Assembly: GCA_945788205.1 (NCBI GenBank)
Contig: CALZLE010000504.1
Span: 1 to 10,503, forward strand
Reading direction: 5' to 3'
Length of the DNA stretch: 10,503 nt
Source of the DNA: an uncultured Desulfuromonadales bacterium
Lineage (GTDB): Bacteria; Desulfobacterota; Desulfuromonadia; Desulfuromonadales; Geopsychrobacteraceae
Each line of letters starts with the position of its first letter. Within the stretch, counting starts at the first letter, position 1. A model generated the notes under the pieces. That model searched no databases, had not been told where the DNA came from, and worked only from the letters and a program-made list of their open reading frames with translations. The translations under genes were made by a program, and so were the position numbers. Below are positions 8,701 to 10,503 of the stretch, one piece after another.

Positions 8701-8953
8701 CCACGGCGCGGTCAAGCGGATCCGGCCGAAGGTCATGACCATCTGCGTGATTATCGCCGGCCTGATCCCGATCATGTGGAGTCACGGCGCCGGGGCCGAC
8801 GTCATGAAGCGGATCGCCGCGCCGATGGTCGGCGGGGTGATCACCTCGGGAGTGATGGAACTGCTGGTCTTCCCGGTCATCTACTTCATCTGGCGACAGC
8901 GGGGGCTGGATAAATCAGCTGAACCGACGGCGTTGGAAGAACTGCACGATTAA
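5738..8953 (+). CDS. cusA: CusA-type heavy-metal efflux RND transporter, Cu(I)/Ag(I) type
   Basis: Inner-membrane proton-driven pump, trimeric in known homologues, exporting metal through the adaptor and outer membrane channel. The 1071-residue protein has the RND layout: TM1 at about residues 12-30, a periplasmic porter domain, TM2-6 at about 338-495, a second porter domain, then TM8-12 at about 890-1050. The proton-relay Asp is D403 in GAMIDAA (E. coli CusA D405). The three-methionine metal site is present as M563 (LYMPTTLPG), M613 (LSMIETT) and M688 (RIDMLSTG), matching M573/M623/M672 of E. coli CusA. This indicates monovalent Cu/Ag rather than Zn/Co/Ni. M389, M401 and M476 match further relay methionines. 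A tryptophan-rich insertion of about 25 residues (about 627-655) separates two of the site methionines. AAAAGG (5725-5730) is 7 nt before the ATG. The 70-bp gap from the adaptor fits one operon. Confidence 0.97.
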   Translation: MLEHIIEWSIKNKFMVVLLTFFMIVGGIYALSKTPLDAIPDLSDVQVIVFTEYPGQAPEVVEDQVTYPLTTQMLAVPQAKTVRGYSFFGLSFVYIIFEDGTDLYWARSRVLEYLNYAAGKLPAGVTPSLGPDATGVGWVYEYVLESDQHDLQQLRSIQDWFLRYELTAVDGVSEVASIGGYVKQYQVEIDPDRLLAYHLTIPQIRKAIKRSNNDVGGRLVEMAETEFMVRGLGYFKSAADIEQVVVGTDMRGTPILLRDLARVTIGPELRRGLAELDGQGEVVGGVVIMRYGGNALKTIEKVKEKLEALQSGLPEGVKIRTVYDRSGLIERAVDNLTVKLIEESIVVAVITALFLFHLPSSLVAILTLPIAILMAFMVMYWQGINANIMSLGGIAIAIGAMIDAAIIMIENAHKHLERDRGKKEHWAIITDSCKEVGPSLFYALLVITVSFFPVFVLGEQSGRMFKPLAFTKTYAMAAGALLSVTLVPVLLGWFVRGKIPDEQKNPINRFLFWAYNPMVDFVIRWRKMTLVVALLVTMSIAFPLQKMGSEFMPPLYEGDLLYMPTTLPGISITKAKELLQQTDRIIAQFPEVHHVFGKVGRAETATDPAPLSMIETTIMLKPEEEWRQVEKERFYDDWPEWSKEPLGWVWPKQGTISIEELKKELNDAIQFPGLTNAWTMPIKTRIDMLSTGIKTPLGIKIMGDDLDVLSKLGEEIEAVIQEVPGTLSVYSERVVGGNYLDFDIDRAAVARYGLTVGDVQDTIQSAIGGMNVTQTVEGLERYPVNIRYARDYRNDLQALQRVLIPLPGGKHIPVSQVAEIKIRKGPPGIKSENARRTAWVYVDLSGIDVGTYVAAAQKVVEEKIKLPAGYNLVWSGQYEYMQAAAAKLKVVIPLTLLIIFVIIYTSTKSLVKTGIIFVALPLSMVGCFWFLWALDYNMSVAVWVGIIALAGISAETGVVMLLYLDLAYELWKENNRMANRGDLIQAIHHGAVKRIRPKVMTICVIIAGLIPIMWSHGAGADVMKRIAAPMVGGVITSGVMELLVFPVIYFIWRQRGLDKSAEPTALEELHD

Positions 8954-8976
8954 TAATCAGTATTTCGAACTCATAG

Positions 8977-9004
8977 TGGCGAAAGCCAAAACGCGGATAT
9001 CCGC
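8977..9004 (+). other. Small hairpin and palindrome between cusA and the metal-binding protein gene
   Basis: The 77-bp gap (8954-9030) contains TGGC-GAAA-GCCA (8977-8988), a short stem with a GNRA-type loop. A perfect 12-bp palindrome, GCGGATATCCGC, follows at 8993-9004. No U-tract follows either, so they do not look like a full terminator. They might act in mRNA processing, differential expression of the last gene, or as a protein-binding site. No convincing promoter was seen in the gap. Confidence 0.35.
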
Positions 9005-9030
9005 AACTGACCTTGAACGGAGGAAAAACC

Positions 9031-9570
9031 ATGAAAAGAACAACAATCGCAATTTTGGCCCTGGCATGTTTGCTGCTGCCGATGTCCGCCTTTGCCAGCG
9101 GTGACCACGGTAAGAAGATGGACATGGACCATGGCAAGATGGACAAGAAGATGGACATGGACCACGGTAAGATGGACAAGAAGATGGACATGGACCACGG
9201 CAAGATGGGGATGAAGATGGATAAGGATACCATCATGCTCGAAAATGAAGTCGTGGACGGGGTCATGGGCATGGGGCACCTGAAGGACGTGCAGGCGGCG
9301 ATGGCCAAGATGAAGATGAAGGAGACTCATCATTTTGCCGTGATGTTCCAGGACGCTGAAAGCAAGAAGCATATCGAGGAAGGTCAGGCGGCGCTGAAGA
9401 TCGAGTATCCCAATGGCGAAACCGGCAAAGCCATCATGCTGATGGGCATGCAGGGCCATTTCGGGGCCGATATCGTTCTGCCGGAAAAGGGGATTTACCA
9501 TTTTTATGTCGCCTCCAAGCTGGAAGACGGCAAAAAGCGTAAATATCACTTCCATTACCAATTCGAATAA
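9031..9570 (+). CDS. Exported Met/His/Asp-repeat protein, putative periplasmic Cu/Ag-binding protein
   Basis: A 179-residue protein not recognised as a named family. The signal peptide spans residues 1-23 (cleavage after AFA). Residues 28-60 are three 11-residue repeats KKMDMDHGKMD, each offering MxMxH and HxxM ligand patterns like those in the SilE silver/copper-binding protein. The mature chain has 21 Met and 12 His but no Cys, pointing to Cu(I)/Ag(I) or loosely bound divalent metal. Residues about 66-105 are Met-rich, and about 100-179 look like a beta-sandwich ending YHFHYQFE. That part vaguely recalls YtkA/FixH-like or other periplasmic metal domains, without firm match. The ATG at 9031 is chosen because GGAGG (9019-9023) lies 7 nt before it. 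It is the last gene of the efflux operon, so periplasmic metal buffering or delivery to the pump (a CusF/SilE-like job) is inferred. Confidence 0.88.
   Translation: MKRTTIAILALACLLLPMSAFASGDHGKKMDMDHGKMDKKMDMDHGKMDKKMDMDHGKMGMKMDKDTIMLENEVVDGVMGMGHLKDVQAAMAKMKMKETHHFAVMFQDAESKKHIEEGQAALKIEYPNGETGKAIMLMGMQGHFGADIVLPEKGIYHFYVASKLEDGKKRKYHFHYQFE
9112..9210 (+). repeat. Three 33-bp tandem repeats encoding KKMDMDHGKMD
   Basis: Units lie at 9112-9144, 9145-9177 and 9178-9210. They differ mainly at synonymous sites (CAT/CAC, GGT/GGC), and the last codon of the third unit reads Gly instead of Asp. A partial degenerate unit (GDHGK) precedes the array and MKMDKD follows it. The period is exactly 11 codons, so copy-number change keeps the frame. 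Confidence 0.95.
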
Positions 9571-9596
9571 ATTGCGCACTGATTAACAGCCTCACC

Positions 9597-9618
9597 GCCC
9601 CGGCAGAAATGCCGGGGC
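9597..9618 (+). terminator. GC-rich hairpin after the efflux operon
   Basis: GCCCCGGCA (9597-9605) pairs perfectly with TGCCGGGGC (9610-9618) across a GAAA tetraloop, 27 nt after the stop codon of the metal-binding protein. Only CTTAACC follows, so the U-tract is weak. It may be an intrinsic terminator of low efficiency or a 3'-end stabilising hairpin backed up by the inverted repeat at 9639-9679. Confidence 0.65.
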
Positions 9619-9638
9619 CTTAACCAGTACTGTAAAAG

Positions 9639-9679
9639 TCTGAATTTGATCTGACCACCAGTGTCAGATCAAATTCAGA
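9639..9679. terminator. 17-bp perfect inverted repeat between convergent genes, likely bidirectional terminator
   Basis: CTGAATTTGATCTGAC (9640-9655) and GTCAGATCAAATTCAG (9663-9678) are exact reverse complements; T9639/A9679 extends the stem to 17 bp, with a 7-nt loop. On the plus strand the stem is followed by TTGATTTAATTTT, and on the minus strand by GACTTTTACAG. Both transcripts would therefore end with a short U-rich tail. It lies 28 bp beyond the stop of the minus-strand gene. Because such GTCAGATC repeats can also be dispersed REP-like elements, a repeat origin is possible. Confidence 0.65.
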
Positions 9680-9707
9680 TTGATTTAATTTTAGGGCTGC
9701 AGATCAG

Positions 9708-10503
9708 CTAATGGCCCTGTCCCTGTCCATATACCATGCTGATTATTTCTCTGGCCGTTTCTTCCACCGATTTGTTTGTCGTATCGACAATCCGCCACTT
9801 TTTGTTTTTCTTTTTTAGATTGTGAACCATTTCCATTTCATCAAAAATACGCCTCAGGTCGGTATAATTACTTTGGGTTTTGTAGTGTTTTATTCTGGCG
9901 CTTCTGATCTTTTGCAACACTTCCGAATCCATGACCAAACAAACGATTCGACTTTGATCAACTTGGTAAACTTCATCAGGGATAGGGACTTCCGGCATCA
10001 GTGGAATGTTCACCACTTTGTATCCCTGCTGGGCTAAGAAGTACGAGGTTGGAGTCTTGGACGTTCGGGATAGCCCCAGAATGATAATATCCGCCTCAAA
10101 GACTTTATTGACGTCCTTGCCATCATCGTACTTCATTGAAAACTCAATCGCTTCGATCCGCTTAAAATACTTGCTATCGACCCTTCTGAGCAGGTTGGCA
10201 TCTTCTTTCGGTTCTTTGCCCAAATATGCTGTCAGTTCCTCAAGTGGCGGACCTAATATGTCCACATGCTTCAAACCCTCCGCGAGGCATATCTCGTGTA
10301 CCAGCTTACGCGTCTCTTTCTTTGCAATAGTGAAAGCGACAAAAGCGTTCTTTTCTTTTGCTTCCATCAAGATGTTTTTCACTTTTTCCGGATTTTCCAT
10401 CTTTGAAAATATCCGCAAGGCTGACTGCGGTAGATCAAATTGGATCATACTCGCTTTCAAGACGGTCATTGCGCTCTGGCCAATACCGTCTGAGATGATA
10501 TAC
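9708..10503 (-). CDS. Pyruvate, phosphate dikinase / PEP synthase regulatory protein (DUF299 kinase/pyrophosphorylase), 5'-partial
   Basis: Bifunctional serine/threonine kinase and phosphorylase. In its family it switches PPDK or PEP synthase off by ADP-dependent phosphorylation and on by Pi-dependent dephosphorylation, linking pyruvate-to-PEP flux to energy state in the cytoplasm. The P-loop-like GLSRTSKT lies at 10053-10076, followed by PTSYFLAQQGYKVVN and IPLMPEVPIP. The SRTSKTP form resembles the PPDK-type rather than the PEP-synthase-type branch. The reading frame continues to the window edge as YIISDGIGQSA before the ATG at 10469. That matches the family's N-terminal ...SDGTGETA segment, so 10469 is internal and only a few residues are missing. 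The family is usually about 270-280 aa; 264 codons plus stop are present. The gene is visibly more AT-rich than the efflux operon and converges on it. Confidence 0.92.
   Translation of the reverse strand, partial: YIISDGIGQSAMTVLKASMIQFDLPQSALRIFSKMENPEKVKNILMEAKEKNAFVAFTIAKKETRKLVHEICLAEGLKHVDILGPPLEELTAYLGKEPKEDANLLRRVDSKYFKRIEAIEFSMKYDDGKDVNKVFEADIIILGLSRTSKTPTSYFLAQQGYKVVNIPLMPEVPIPDEVYQVDQSRIVCLVMDSEVLQKIRSARIKHYKTQSNYTDLRRIFDEMEMVHNLKKKNKKWRIVDTTNKSVEETAREIISMVYGQGQGH

Noticed and set aside
7337..8785. 482-codon minus-strand open frame opposite cusA
   Set aside because: It is an antisense shadow of a clearly coding high-GC gene, with His/Asp/Gln-rich nonsense composition and no start signals. 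The same holds for 3437-4135, 4369-5019 and 8971-9579 on the minus strand.
9013..9030. Upstream TTG at 9013 as start of the metal-binding protein
   Set aside because: The GGAGG at 9019-9023 lies after this TTG and is ideally placed for the ATG at 9031, which also gives a normal signal peptide.
8970..9030. Riboswitch-like (c-di-GMP GEMM) leader before the metal-binding gene
   Set aside because: A GNRA mini-hairpin and an AAGCC-like string are present, but the spacer is too short and lacks the conserved core and second stem.
10467..10469. ATG at 10469 as start of the PPDK regulatory protein
   Set aside because: The upstream frame to the window edge encodes a conserved family segment (SDGIGQSA), so the true start is beyond the window.

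Overview
The window looks like chromosomal DNA from a Gram-negative bacterium, most likely a Desulfuromonadales/Geobacter-type member of the Desulfobacterota. This is judged from the style of the RNase E/G N-terminus, the HME-RND efflux genes with tandem heavy-metal-binding domains, and a PPDK-type regulatory protein. The taxonomic call is inference, not a search result. Outer-membrane and periplasmic proteins show a diderm cell.

Left part (1-2318, minus strand): an RNase E/G family endoribonuclease, cut off at its C-terminus by the window edge. Catalytic and zinc-link residues fall at the same numbers as in E. coli RNase E (D303, D346, C404, C407). After about residue 506 comes a low-complexity tail of Ala/Pro/Glu spacers and arginine-rich blocks, repeated about every 32-40 residues, with the last two full copies nearly identical in DNA. 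Upstream is a leader of about 210 nt with three possible hairpins, behind a good sigma70-type promoter.

Middle part (2319-2830): a divergent intergenic region. It holds the RNase promoter and leader on the minus strand. On the plus strand it holds an inverted repeat (2670-2704) and a promoter-like element (2767-2788) that reads both as an extended -10 and as a near-miss sigma54 site.

Right-middle part (2831-9570, plus strand): a four-gene metal-efflux operon. It encodes a TolC-family outer membrane factor, a CusB-type adaptor with two metal-binding domains, a CusA-type inner-membrane RND pump with the three-methionine Cu(I)/Ag(I) site, and a small exported Met/His/Asp-repeat protein. The first three would form a tripartite Cu(I)/Ag(I) pump across both membranes. 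The fourth has HxxM/MxH repeats like those of SilE-type silver/copper sponges, followed by an unassigned domain, and probably buffers or hands over metal in the periplasm. The operon ends at a GC hairpin and a 17-bp perfect inverted repeat shared with the convergent gene.

Right end (9708-10503, minus strand): a PPDK/PEP-synthase regulatory protein (DUF299 kinase/pyrophosphorylase), missing a few N-terminal residues beyond the window edge. It is clearly more AT-rich than the efflux genes.

No RNA genes, insertion sequences or CRISPR arrays were seen. The parts that look least conventional are the repeat-bearing metal-binding protein, the repeated RNase tail with its structured leader, and the duplicated acidic C-terminal motif of the adaptor.
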